The position numbers and the translations under genes were made by a program. Under the pieces are notes generated by a model that had not been told where the DNA came from, did no database searches, and saw nothing but the letters and a program-made list of their open reading frames with translations. Below are positions 46,352 through 55,961 of a stretch of 64,000 nt of DNA, in pieces. Within the stretch, counting starts at the first letter, position 1. Each line of letters starts with the position of its first letter. Source of the stretch: Diplodia intermedia (taxonomy: Eukaryota > Ascomycota > Dothideomycetes > Botryosphaeriales > Botryosphaeriaceae); NCBI GenBank assembly GCA_021495925.1, contig JAKEKT010000040.1:124001-188000 (forward strand), written 5' to 3'.

Positions 46352-46840
46352 TCAGCCGCAGAGGGTGAACTGGACGACACCATCAAAACCAGCACGGCAT
46401 TCGATCGGGTGCGGGCACCGGTGGGGGTCGTCGTTCATCGGCGGGCATGTCTTTTCGGAATTGTACCGGGCCTTCGGATCGTCGTATGAGCGAGCGTGGC
46501 CGGGCTGCCATTCGTAAAGGTAGGGATCGGGGCTGGGCTCGCAGGACAGGGTGGAGCCTACGCCATCGTTTAGGAGTTGCAACCGTTGCAATCGGATGGG
46601 TCGAGAAGCTGCCCATTCACGAGGATTTCTGCGCGGCGGGCTACGTCGGCAAAGGGATTTTCATTTACGATAAAGAGATATGCGGACAGCTAGTGGACGT
46701 TCGGGTCAAGGTAGAAGTAGGGTGTGTACTCCAGCTGGTAGACGTGGCCGGTGGAGAAACTCGGGTCCTCTTCCCTTTGCAGTTTGATAGTGACTCCGTG
46801 AGCGTGGTCTGCGGCATCCGGGACTCCTTCACTATCAGAG
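46352..46840 (-). pseudogene. Decayed gene, Cys-rich C-terminus, unknown family
   Basis: Reading down the minus strand, a clearly protein-like frame runs GVTIKLQREEDPSFSTGHVY, LEYTPYFYLDPNVH, hits TAG, and continues LSAYLFIVNENPFADVARRAEILVNGQLLDPSDCNGCNS to TAA. In another frame it continues from LLNDGVGSTLSCEPSPDPYLYEWQPG through CPPMNDDPHRCPHPIECRAG to a stop at 46352. Joining these needs one stop removed and one frameshift. Regular cysteines in the last part suggest a secreted or zinc-binding domain. I do not recognise the family. Confidence 0.45.
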
Positions 46841-47648
46841 AGTCGAGACCGGAGATGTAAAAGGGTTCGAATGTCGTGAGGCGGGCGAGGTCGGAGTTGT
46901 CGTGGGCGTTGGCGTTGTCGCTGCTGCCGTTGCCGTTGTCGCTCGGGTGGTAATTACCACGCTCCTCCAGGCGGTTTATGATGCTGCGCGGGATGAGCTT
47001 CTTACGGTTGCGCCGGGGGTAGCGGCGCTCGGGTGAAGGGCGCTCGGGCGCGGGCGCGGTCGTGGTGGGCGTGGCGTTGTCGGCGTTGGCGTCGGCGTCG
47101 ATGCCGTACGTGAGCAGGCGCATCCTCCACTCGATGAAGAGAAGGTCGGAGACGTAGGCGAATTCGAGAGTTGTGAGGTGCGCGAGGTTAGCTAGGTTGA
47201 GCCAGCTATAGACGACTTCAAGCATGGTGATGGTTTCAACAGTAACGGCGAGAAGGTCCAAGCCGGTCGGCTTGTGGATGAAGGCGCAGCGGCCTAAGAT
47301 GGCCGAATTCTCGAAGCGGCTGAGGAAGATGACGACTCCAATGCTGACGCTGAAGATGATGGAGAGGATTATCTTGTAGAAATCCAAGACCTGACGGCTT
47401 TGCTGCCTTCCTCTGAACTCGCGAATGGTCCTACCATCATTCCAGTCGATTTTCTCCCTCGCCTCAGCGTCAAGCAAGATCGGGTGAATGATCTTCTTGA
47501 TGCGGCTGGCGCCGAGCAGCATCTTCGGAATACCGCCGATTCTGGTGAAATTTTTAACCGCGAGTATGAGGTCCTTGTGGTTGAGAGTCGGGAGAACGGC
47601 CGGATGGCAGACCTCTTGCAGCCACACTTGCTGTGCAATCTGATCCAC
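46665..47648 (-). CDS. Hypothetical membrane protein, C-terminus probably disrupted
   Basis: Open frame of 327 aa from MDQIAQQVWLQEV. It has two hydrophobic helices, VLDFYKIILSIIFSVSIGVVIFL (about 87-109) and LDLLAVTVETITMLEVVYSWL (about 130-150). A Thr/Pro and Arg-rich linker (TTTAPAPERPSPERRYPRRNRKK) and an Asn/Asp-rich stretch (SDNGNGSSDNANAHDN) follow. The motif LAHLTTLEFAYVSDL recurs later as LARLTTFEPFYISGL, a diverged internal repeat. The last 55 residues overlap a better protein-like frame of the neighbouring broken gene, so the true end is uncertain. No family recognised. Confidence 0.45.
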   Translation of the reverse strand: MDQIAQQVWLQEVCHPAVLPTLNHKDLILAVKNFTRIGGIPKMLLGASRIKKIIHPILLDAEAREKIDWNDGRTIREFRGRQQSRQVLDFYKIILSIIFSVSIGVVIFLSRFENSAILGRCAFIHKPTGLDLLAVTVETITMLEVVYSWLNLANLAHLTTLEFAYVSDLLFIEWRMRLLTYGIDADANADNATPTTTAPAPERPSPERRYPRRNRKKLIPRSIINRLEERGNYHPSDNGNGSSDNANAHDNSDLARLTTFEPFYISGLDSLIVKESRMPQTTLTESLSNCKGKRTRVSPPATSTSWSTHPTSTLTRTSTSCPHISLS

Positions 47649-47702
47649 CGCACCTGCGTACGTGGCACTGACATTGCTCTTCCTCGGCTTCTTTGGAAGC
47701 CG

Positions 47703-47802
47703 TTGGCGTTACGAGACTATGTTCACTGCCACCGACAACATCCCACTCGTCTCCATCCAAGCCCTCCGGGCCGATGGCGTTACGAGACAATGTTCACGGC
47801 CA
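47703..47802. repeat. Direct repeat of about 29 bp, 71 bp apart
   Basis: TTGGCGTTACGAGACTATGTTCACTGCC-like sequence at 47703-47731 recurs at 47774-47802 with two or three changes. On the minus strand both copies encode AVNIVS followed by a stop, so the end of one frame has been duplicated. Confidence 0.75.
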
Positions 47803-48332
47803 GCTTGCGCATGCGCTTCTCTTTGTTGATCATGGAGAAGGCCTGCAGAGGTCCGGGCTTGATCTTCGTGGCAGGATCGTCAGAGTTGGCGGCTAGCCCT
47901 TTCTTGAGCTCCAAGTCGAGAGCGGCGACGGCCTCGGCGACATGCACGAGGCAGTCTTCGTTGAACCTCAGCAGCGGAGGCTTGCCGGCTTCCATGCGCG
48001 GGCCTTGGTTGCTTGCACTTGTAGCAGACACGCTCGTTGGAAGTCTCGGACGGGCAGTCCCTGGACAGGTGGCCAACCTCGCCGCCTACGGTACAGTTGG
48101 TACGGCTGCGTCTGGTGTTCCATGCAAGGGGGGCCGGCGAACGGAAGCTCCGGGCTGAGGAACGGATCGTACTCCGGGATTTCATCGTACTGTGAAATGT
48201 GTTAGCTGTGTTGCCTGGTATGGTGGGTGGGATAGGCTTACAGCGATCTCCTTGCAGCGAGCCGAGCAGACTCGACCATTGCTTGTGGTAGTATCGGGCG
48301 TGGATCGCAAGCACGCCCGGGTCCGACAGCAT
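47780..48332 (-). pseudogene. Decayed CCHC zinc-knuckle gene fragment
   Basis: An ATG at 48332 opens MLSDPGVLAIHARYYHKQW...LQGDR. A GTAAGC donor and a CACAG acceptor join it in frame to YDEIPEYDPFLSPELPFAGPPCMEHQ. After a frameshift comes the best-conserved part, CTVGGEVGHLSRDCPSETS followed by ERVCYKCKQP. It resembles tandem CCHC knuckles of Gis2/Byr3/CNBP-like nucleic-acid-binding proteins, but the first knuckle has lost its second Cys and the second knuckle is cut off after Pro. A further frame reads MEAGKPPLLRFNEDCLVHVAEAVAALDLELKKG to a stop at 47780. Assignment of the knuckle is fair; the parent gene is unknown. Confidence 0.45.
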
Positions 48333-48560
48333 CGACGGCTCGCGCGCGCAAGGCGGAGTGCGTTTATGTTAGGATTATGCGGTTACGACGTGCGGGACAC
48401 GAGTCGTGGGGCTCGCCAGCCCTGCTCGCCAGCCTGCCATGCCAAGCATGCTTTCATGGAGCGTTGCCTGTTAGACGAACGAGTAGAAGTCTCTTGGCAA
48501 GCCTTTATTGGTTCCCAAGAACCAAGTTGTGGCGGGCGTCCAGGCGGCGCCATCGGTTTT

Positions 48561-48935
48561 CCGGAGAAAGACCCCGGGGCTGTAAACCCGAGAGAAATAG
48601 TCAATCTGATCGGATGTTGTTAGCAAAGGCAGAACAAAGAGTGGGGATTGGTGTAGGAGTACGAACGGGAGGCTAAGCGCGGGCACTCCGCCCACAGTGC
48701 CATTATTTGGCCAGAACAGGTTCTGGTGGTACTTTGGGCAGGGCATCACATGCTCGCCCAGGCAGATGTTGAGCAGTGTGCCCGCGCGCGAGCATGTGAT
48801 GCCCTTGGTTGTCCCGAGAAAGAGCAAAAGAGCCCGGGCTGGTAAATCCGAGGTGGATTTCAGGCTGATTGAACGCTGTTAGCGAAGGCAACACAAAGAA
48901 GGATGGGGAGTGGGGTGGGAACACGAACAGCAGAC
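48561..48935. repeat. Diverged direct repeat, two copies about 250 bp apart
   Basis: 48561-48673 and 48813-48935 share CCGAGAAAGA, CCCGGGCTGGTAAA-like, CTGAT, GTTGTTAGCGAAGGCA-like, ACAAAGA, GGGGA and GAACACGAACGG-like blocks in order, roughly 75% identical. On the minus strand both read as a hydrophobic FVLPxLT...F(S/T)SPG(V/S)F sequence. Confidence 0.65.
48740..48805. repeat. Perfect 17-bp inverted repeat with 32-nt loop
   Basis: agggcatcacatgctcg (48740-48756) is the exact reverse complement of 48789-48805. The loop is GC-rich and unrelated. It lies between the two diverged direct-repeat copies. Confidence 0.9.
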
Positions 48936-48978
48936 CGAAGGGCAACAATCCACAATCAAGACAATGGTCGTCAGGCCT

Positions 48979-49034
48979 CGGTGTGTCTTCCCAGACGAAC
49001 TAGGCCGCAGGTGGCATTTGGGGAAGACACACCG
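48979..49034. repeat. Perfect 14-bp inverted repeat with 28-nt loop
   Basis: cggtgtgtcttccc (48979-48992) is the exact reverse complement of gggaagacacaccg (49021-49034). It is the second such hairpin within 300 bp. Confidence 0.9.
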
Positions 49035-49290
49035 GGCTCCAGGTGGCGGCTTGAGCATCGATTGGTGCCGCGGCACCTCCAAGTCCGCGTCGTCTCTCCA
49101 ACGTTCGGTGACCAGGGCCACGATAAGGGCGACCCATCTCTCATCATTTCCTTGTGTATCTCCCAAAATGCTTTGTGTATCAAGGCGTATCGATGCTGAC
49201 CACTTCGGGGAGAGTGCGAGGGTCTCGCGGCGTTCTTCCTGGCTGTTGGCACATTAGTGGCGATAGAAGAAGCATGCGGGTGATGAAAAC

Positions 49291-49849
49291 TTACGAGGCC
49301 ACCTCTCCGTCCACAGCCGCCTTGAACTCTCCCAACAGCATTTTAGTCAGCGCCAGTCCGGTCTTCTGACCGCCCGGCTTCATTCCATCATGCACGGTGT
49401 TCTTGAGCGAATCCAGATTTCCCGTGAAGGCAATCAAGGTGCGAACGATTTGCATGTCCACACCATATCCGAAAGACAAGACACCGAACAGTTGCCTTAC
49501 GACAGAACTTGATCAAAGAACCCCAGTGATGTATGGAAAGCGAAGTGCCGGCATGGGTTGCTTGCCGCTGTATTCCGAAGCGAAGGTCCAGGATATCGCT
49601 CAGAAGGACCTTGTCAGAATTCTGGCCATGTCCTTGGATAACCGGCCACTGTTGTAGAAGAGAACCAAGAATCGTGGTCGTAGGAAGCTGCGGAGACCAT
49701 CTCATCAGGAGCTTCACGCTGTCGAACTCCTCCGATGTCTTCGCGAGGATATCCTGGAACTGCTCCAGGCTGCGCGCCGTTGGCTTGTGCCTTGGCGGCG
49801 AGGTGCCGGTCTTCGCCATTTCGTTTGAGCCTTCACCTCCGGAGCTCAT
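49291..49849 (-). pseudogene. Disrupted hypothetical gene
   Basis: From ATG 49849 the frame reads MSSGGEGSNEMAKTGTSPPRHKPTARSLEQFQDILAKTSEEFDSVKLLMRW...LLSDILDLRFGIQRQ...GSLIKF and then deteriorates. A second frame, overlapping by a few dozen bases, reads MQIVRTLIAFTGNLDSLKNTVHDGMKPGGQKTGLALTKMLLGEFKAAVDGEVAS and stops at 49291. A GTAAGG lies at the junction, but there is no AG acceptor before the second block, so a frameshift is more likely than an intron. The second block looks like a C-terminal helical domain. No family recognised. Confidence 0.4.
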
Positions 49850-49910
49850 GTGGGCCTTGCGGCCCGATGTATGGAAAGCGAAGTGCCGACATGGGTTGCT
49901 TGCCGCTGTT
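49533..49910. repeat. Direct repeat of about 45 bp, 336 bp apart
   Basis: ATGGAAAGCGAAGTGCC(G)GCATGGGTTGCTTGCCGCTGT at about 49530-49572 recurs at 49866-49908 with a single change (GGCATGG to GACATGG). The copies sit at the two ends of the broken minus-strand gene. Confidence 0.85.
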
Positions 49911-50510
49911 CGCTTGACGGGGGATCTGGCCGGTCGGTTGACTGCACTTTTAGCCGTACGTTTCAGTCGCTGGGCTGAAGGGTCAAGCGCGATATGGAGG
50001 GCGATCTGTTTGGCAAAAGCATGCTGGGTTTGGCTTGAGCAGAGTGGGTAATTGTGATTCGCCCTGCCGAGGTGGTTGTTAGCAGAGTCCAGGAGGCTCT
50101 AGGTGAAGGTGGAAGTACCTTGATCTGCAGATATCTCGTCTCACTCACGAGGTCTATGTCTGCGATCGAGGTTGGCAGCGCGCGTATGTACAGCCACTCG
50201 TGAGAGTCGTAGAGGGCGTCGAAGAAGGGCGAGTCGGCGGTGCTACCATCGCGCTGGGAAGTGAGACGGTGCTGCACGTGGGCGATTATTGACGGAGCAC
50301 TGTGCCGCGCGACACAACAAGATCGATGAGGGGCGTGATGAAACGGACGGAACGGCGAGAGCTCTCAACATCAGTTGTTTTATGAATTTCCGAGCGTAGG
50401 TGGCAGATCCAGTTGTGAGTAATGCGTCGGACTTGGTCGAGCAACATCGATGCATCACGGGCGAGTTCACCCGCTCTTAGGCGGGAAAGGAGGGGGTAAG
50501 AAGGCCATTT

Positions 50511-50687
50511 AGGCTAGCGGGTGCGAAGTTTGACTTATTTTGGCGCAGGTCAAGCTCGGCGATGAGGTTGTCGAGTGCAGAGCTTGAAACGCGAAGGTAG
50601 GCCAGCGGGTGCGAAGGCTGACTCATGTTGGCGCAGGTCAAGCTCGGCGATGAGATTGTCGAGTGCAGGAGCTTGAAGCGTGAAAGC
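50511..50687. repeat. 88/89-bp tandem duplication with a frame-breaking 1-bp difference
   Basis: Copy 1 is 50511-50598 and copy 2 is 50599-50687, about 85% identical. On the minus strand each encodes ALDNLIAELDLRQ followed by a S-F-AP-A-L segment. The copies differ by one base (GCAG-AGC against GCAGGAGC), so only one of them is in frame with the surrounding 97-codon open frame (50477-50767). Confidence 0.9.
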
Positions 50688-50830
50688 GGAGTAGGACAGG
50701 AAGAAGAAATGTACAAGCGAGAAAAGGCAAGGAGGAACAGAAATGAGGGGAGCGCGAGGGCTGGCATGCGAAAGTGAGAGCCAAGCTGGAAGATCTGCCC
50801 CAGTAGTGTGCCTTCGGAAGTTGTGTAGCT

Positions 50831-51203
50831 TCAGCGTCGGACAGCCTTCAGCTGGCGAGCGATCTCGTGGCCGACCTCGAAGATCTTGGAGTTGAAGGCG
50901 CTACGAGCGGTGGATGATGTACTTGAGCTGCTGCTTGGAGAGGAGCTGCCCATGGTAGTGGAGCGCAGGCGGTCGAGAATCTAGAGCGGATGAAAGCAGG
51001 TGAAGGTTAGCTTCAGTTTCTAGCTACTAGGAGCGCCACCCGTTCGGACGCAATCGCGGAGGGGCATGCTTTGCTCGTCACCGGAGGGTGCGACTTACCA
51101 GACAAGGGATGCTTTCAGGAGGCGGAGCGAAGCGCAGACAGAGATATGGACGCATGTAGATGGTCTTGGAGGTTGAGGACCTGCGAGAGGTGTCCAAGCA
51201 AGG
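50831..51203 (-). CDS. Candidate terminal exon pair of an unknown gene
   Basis: complement(join(50831..50980,51099..51203)). The upstream block, after a CTGCAG acceptor, reads PCLDTSRRSSTSKTIYMRPY...LRFAPPPESIPCL and ends in a GTAAGT donor. The downstream block follows a GCTAACC branch site and CTCTAG acceptor, and reads ILDRLRSTTMGSSSPSSS...AFNSKIFEVGHEIARQLKAVRR to TGA, in phase 0. Donor, branch site and acceptor are all good, so this is the most intact splice structure in the decayed region. No start exon was found upstream, so it may be a 3' fragment. Confidence 0.35.
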
Positions 51204-53315
51204 CTGCAGCGGAGTGAGGAGGGTATGGCAGGTGAGCAGCGCTAGGCAACTGCTCTAGGTGGGGCTTGGCGCGGTCGGGTAAGCGAAGAGAAAGTGGCGA
51301 AGGGCATCCAAACTGAGCTGTGGTGAGATTGAGGAAGGCATCCGCCAGCGAGAATGTCCAGCCGGAGCACCCATAGCTATGGCGAGCAAGACGCTCCAGG
51401 CCACCACGCTAGAGGGTGGCTCAGCGCGGTAAGGGATGAACGAGGAGGTCGAACAGCTGCGCAGGAAGGGCATCCAAGCGAAGCTGTTGCGCGAGTAGTG
51501 AAGGTCATGGCGGGCAAGCGTGTTCACCGGGGGTGAAGATGGCCCCGCGAGCAGGCAGCCGTTCTAGCGCGCGGTGGATGTCCTCTCACCCCCGACCCCT
51601 TGGCGCACACCGTAGGCTTCGAGCAAGATGACGAGGTCAAGAGCAGCAGGAGTGCCGTCCGGGGTGTAACGACCGGGGCGCCGACTTCTTGAAGGTGAGC
51701 ATGGGCGCGCCGCCAAAGGGAGGAGAAAGCGCGCGCCCGCCCGCGTCCGCGCCCGCGATTGAGGGGGCAACAAGAGCCTAAGAATCTGCAATGGGCATGC
51801 AAACGATCAATGGCGCGGGTGAGATGGCATCGCGAGAACTGCGGCAATGGCAACATGGGCAATGGTGGCACGGGCCACGACAATGGCGCTCTCGAGAGAG
51901 CAAGATTTCACACGACCGGGGACGCAATATGCCTGAAGTTCTGGCTACCTAGCAGTGGAGCCACGCGAATCGAAACTGTCCAGCTAAGGGATTTGCTTCA
52001 GCATGGCACGCTGCACTTTGTTGCCACTGCACCGTCATAGAAATGTGCGCCTCCGATAGCATGACACCAGCGAAGAAGATAATGCAGACCTTATGCGCCA
52101 GCGCCATCTGGAATGGGCGGCAAATCCGCACGTGGTGGTGTTGATTGAGGGTCGAGCGGCAGGAAATCCTTAGTAGCACAGTATTCTCGTTGTGTCATGC
52201 GGTGTTTCGTGAGTTGGAGTAGCCCCTCGTTTTAGGTACGCCATTGATGATCGATTTACTCCGCAGTTCAGCTTGTGAGTAATGCAGGCGTGCTGTAACT
52301 TCGTCATCGAGATGTCTCATCCGCTGAAAGGAAGCCAATATGTACTGACTTCCGTATGGCACGATCATTAATTGACGCATGCTCCATTTTCCGCGTGGCA
52401 GGTCCGATCTTCCATGATGCTCGATTCGATTTGGACATTTATGCCGCAGGTTACTGGCGTGTAAAGAACGAATCACCCTACTTGTTATGTAGCTATAGGG
52501 CGACTATGGCTGCGGAGGACCATCGTGGGGAGGCCCATGGCGGCCGAGCGACTTCAGCGGGTACGATTGCGGACATGTAGCTCGACACAGCTGCTACAGC
52601 GCTGTTATGGGGAAGGCCTCGAGGGGGACCAGAATGGAGCGGCTGCGGAATCTGGAAGAGCCATGGGGGAATGCGATTTCAGAGATCCGTATCGCGGGTA
52701 GGCCGATCCGCATAACCACTACAGAGTGCGGTATGGTAGGTCAGGGGATTCTGAAGAGGTATTCAACGGAGCGGTTGCGGGAAGTACAGAGAAGAGCAAG
52801 CGGCTTCTGGGTGAGGCATGGCGGGCAAGCGGCTCCACAAAGCTACTACGAATTTGTTGAGTAGGTTAGAGGAGGTAGAAAATGCCTAAGAGGACTCCCA
52901 AACCGATCGGTCGCGGGAGCAGGGAAGCAAGCGGGTCCAACGAGAGTACCTAAACACGGCCATGGGGGGCCAGAGCTTGCTTGGTGCGGCCATGGGGCTT
53001 CAAAAAGACAGAAAAAAGCTTGGAAGCTGAGACGGGCATGGAGCGAGGCTCTTGGAGGAAGGCTACGGTCGTCAAACGGAACCGGGCAGCTGCTACAGGG
53101 CTTAGCGCCGCCGCCGCTATGGATCGCGGCACCGAGCCCCTCACCACCACCACTACGACCGTCTACCGCACGCCCATGGCCGTGCAGCTGAACATTCCAC
53201 CGCGGATACAGGGCGCCCGACTTGCCGCGCTGGCTGCCGCGCAATCGCAAGGGCGAAAGGTGCGGCGACGCCCTGCGCCTCATCCACCACGAGAACAAGG
53301 CCTTAATCCTCGCAC
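51204..53315. other. Decayed region, no supported gene
   Basis: About 2.1 kb. A phrase GAAGGGCATCCAA(A/G)C(T/G) recurs 168 bp apart (about 51299 and 51467). CGGAGCGG(C/T)TGCGG recurs at about 52637 and 52767, hinting at further eroded duplications. The last 300 bp (53100-53315) contain coding-like frames such as QLNIPPRIQGARLAALAAAQSQGRK that lead towards the SNARE remnant but change frame repeatedly. Confidence 0.4.
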
Positions 53316-53714
53316 GCCGACCTGCTCGCGATGCAGCGGAGCATCGACGACGAGCCTGCGCTGGCTAAGGATCAATCGCGGACGATAACGACATGGAGGA
53401 CGAGATCGACCGCGACCTCGACGCCCTGCACTGCGCCGCCGGCCGCCTCAGGAACCTTAGCTCAGCCATGGAAACCAAGGTCGATATGCAGAACCAACAC
53501 ATATCCCGCATCAAGGACAAGGTAAGTCGAGACTGCTCTTTCTTCTTTTTCTTCCACGTCTGACGCTACGCGCTTTCTCGAATGGAGGCGGTGCCATTGC
53601 TGAAGCTCTAACTTCCAGACCGATCGTGTCGAGGAGCGGATCGTCATGTACCGCTCACATTCGGACCGCATCAACTGCTTAAGCGCGGACAGTGTGAAGG
53701 ACCTTGCAAACTAG
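53316..53714 (+). pseudogene. SEC9-like t-SNARE C-terminal remnant with intron
   Basis: Block 53316-53521 reads ADLLAMQRSIDDEPALAKDQSR, then, one base out of frame (near 53380), NDMEDEIDRDLDALHCAAGR and LRNLSSAMETKVDMQNQHIS up to a GTAAGT donor. Block 53619-53714 reads TDRVEERIVMYRSHSDRINCLSADSVKDLAN and a stop. The DxLDALHxAAGRL...AM...VDxQNxxIxRI-K-DRV pattern is the second SNARE helix of Sec9, the SNAP-25-like Q-SNARE for exocytic fusion. The 97-bp intron shows the piece came from genomic DNA and not a retrocopy. The first SNARE helix is not seen upstream. A functional SEC9 must be elsewhere in the genome. Confidence 0.6.
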
Positions 53715-55961
53715 GTATGTTGCCTTTGTACTCGGCATCGCATGCGGCGGGGCCGACCAACACAGGTGATTTAGCGCAGGCGGGCTGTTTGCTCACACAC
53801 TCCACCCTCAGTTGTCGCAGGCTGGACACAGCGTCACCTTCTGCCTGAACCTGCTTCTTCGCACTTTGCACACCCCTCCGAGTTCTGCCCCTTGCTGGAC
53901 ACCCAACTGCTTCCGCAAAGGTCAGCAGCCGTATCCTTCCTACGATACGACACACGGCATGGGTCAAGCTGCATGCGTTTGCGACGTCGTGGCTACACTT
54001 GAAAGAAAACCCTTCCAGGGGTGAGCCAACCAGCCGTAGGTTTTCCGCATAGCAAGCGCTCGCCTGGACGCAAGAAGAAACTCTAATTCTCTCCTTCCTT
54101 CCAGGGCGTTGTCTAACCATCCTCCGCCAACTCGACTTGTCTGGCCCATGCCCGCTCCTCCTCACCTCCCCGGGCTTCTTCGCCGCATCCTTCCAAGCCC
54201 AACCTTCCTTCGACTCACACACATGCGCCACACCCCAAGCTTTCGCAACGAGCTGGCTGCATCTGACAGCAAGGCTTCCTAAGCGTGAAACACCCCGCTG
54301 TACCCCTCCTTCGACCCGGTTCATGCGCCAAGCTACCGGCTTCTGCGGTATCGCGCATACTCCCTAGTTCTAAAAGTGAGATCTTCCAGGAGTGAGACGT
54401 CCAACACCAAAACCCTGTTGCGATCGTGACCTCACTCACCGGGACACGCTCTCAGGCAGATATTTACCAGGCTAACCTTTTCTACTGCAGCAGAAGACGA
54501 TTTCCTAGCTCGAACTCCCTTCCAGGTAGCATGAACTCCAAGACGCCCACTCTGCTACAGCGCAAATCTCGGAGACTTGCTTCCACACAACCATAACCTG
54601 TCACTTGGGCGAAGCGGACACCATTGCCTCCTCCTACGCCGCCTTTCGCCTTCAGGTGAGATACTAGGTATGTTTCTGCGAAGCCGCGGCTGGGTACTCG
54701 AGATGTAGAAGGCTCATGACTCATGCAGGACAGCCAACGGCATGGCACCCTCGAAGCGCCGACCCGGCTGGCGCAGAAACCGCAAACCGCCACAAGAAGT
54801 TGCTGTTGGGCCGAGTGAAAGTTTCTCTGATGAGAGTGATGGGCTACATGGACAACAATCTTGGCTGCTGTAGGCCTCTCTGAAGAGCAATGGGCTACCG
54901 CACATCCTTCCGAACTTCCGTCATTCCTGCTCCTCTGCGCTCCACCAAGTTCGAAGCCACCACGGCCACACCACTACTGCCGCTCCCACTGCCACCATTT
55001 CCGCTCCCGCCTCCGCATCCGCGCCCACATCAGCCGCCGCCACCCCTTCCGCCAAGCTTCCATGTGCCGGCGTCCCGCTCAGACCACGCATAAACAAGTT
55101 GTTCCACGGCAGGTACTGGACTACGCGTGACTCGCGAGCACCCCAGTTCTTCGGCTGAGTTGAACGGTGTGCTTGAAGAAGGAGTACACCCGTAACGACC
55201 GCAGATACCGCCTTGCACATTGGACGGATGCGGCCATGCAACAGACCAACGATGACAACAAGCAGAAGGCCGTAGGCGGTGTTCAGTAACCAGCTCACCG
55301 ACAATGACTGGGTGTGGGTCGAGGACAGTCTTCCACGGAGGCATCGTCACCATCCGGGTTCTTGGTCAGGATTGGTCCCACATTCACTCATACACATGCC
55401 CGCCTTTGCTCCAGGCTCTCGAGATGGCGGAGCTACGTTGGTGCGGCTGCGGCACGCCGCGCGCTGGAGCTTCCGCCTGGACATCGATGACATAGAGAGA
55501 CTACTCAACGGCGCTTACAATGCTGTTGAAGGCTCTTGATCAAAGCTGGTCTTCTCATCCACTCGTTTCGGGGTTCCTGCCCGCCCGCCTATCAAAGCCA
55601 CCGATGAACATCGCTCCAGCATACATATGGTACACAACGAGCGCCAAGTGCAGGGCGATGATCAACCCCAGCACGACGACGAAGAATGGACTATCCGACG
55701 CGGATGAAAGTAACATCTCACTTCAGAGGAGTACCAGGACTCGGTGAACTCCACATTTCTCGTTACTTCACCGACAAGAAGCATGAGACGAACGGAAGCC
55801 CAGAGGAACAAAACAGCAACAAGCAAGGCCTATCGCCTCAGGCAATGCCAGATCGTCTTCTGAAGACGCAATCACTACGGCCCTCAGCTTCTTCTCCGTA
55901 TCCCAAGCGCCGCCGCCCGTAAGCTTTCAATCGTGTCAAGGAAGCGGCGAGCGCATCTGCT
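53715..55961. other. Decayed region, no supported gene
   Basis: 2.2 kb of open-frame scraps on both strands. Slightly protein-like pieces on the + strand include NQLTDNDWVWVEDSLPRRHR (about 55284) and FRLDIDDIERLLNGAYNAVEG (about 55474-55537). ISRYFTDKKHETNGSPEEQN (about 55757) also reads well. They cannot be joined with confidence. Confidence 0.4.
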
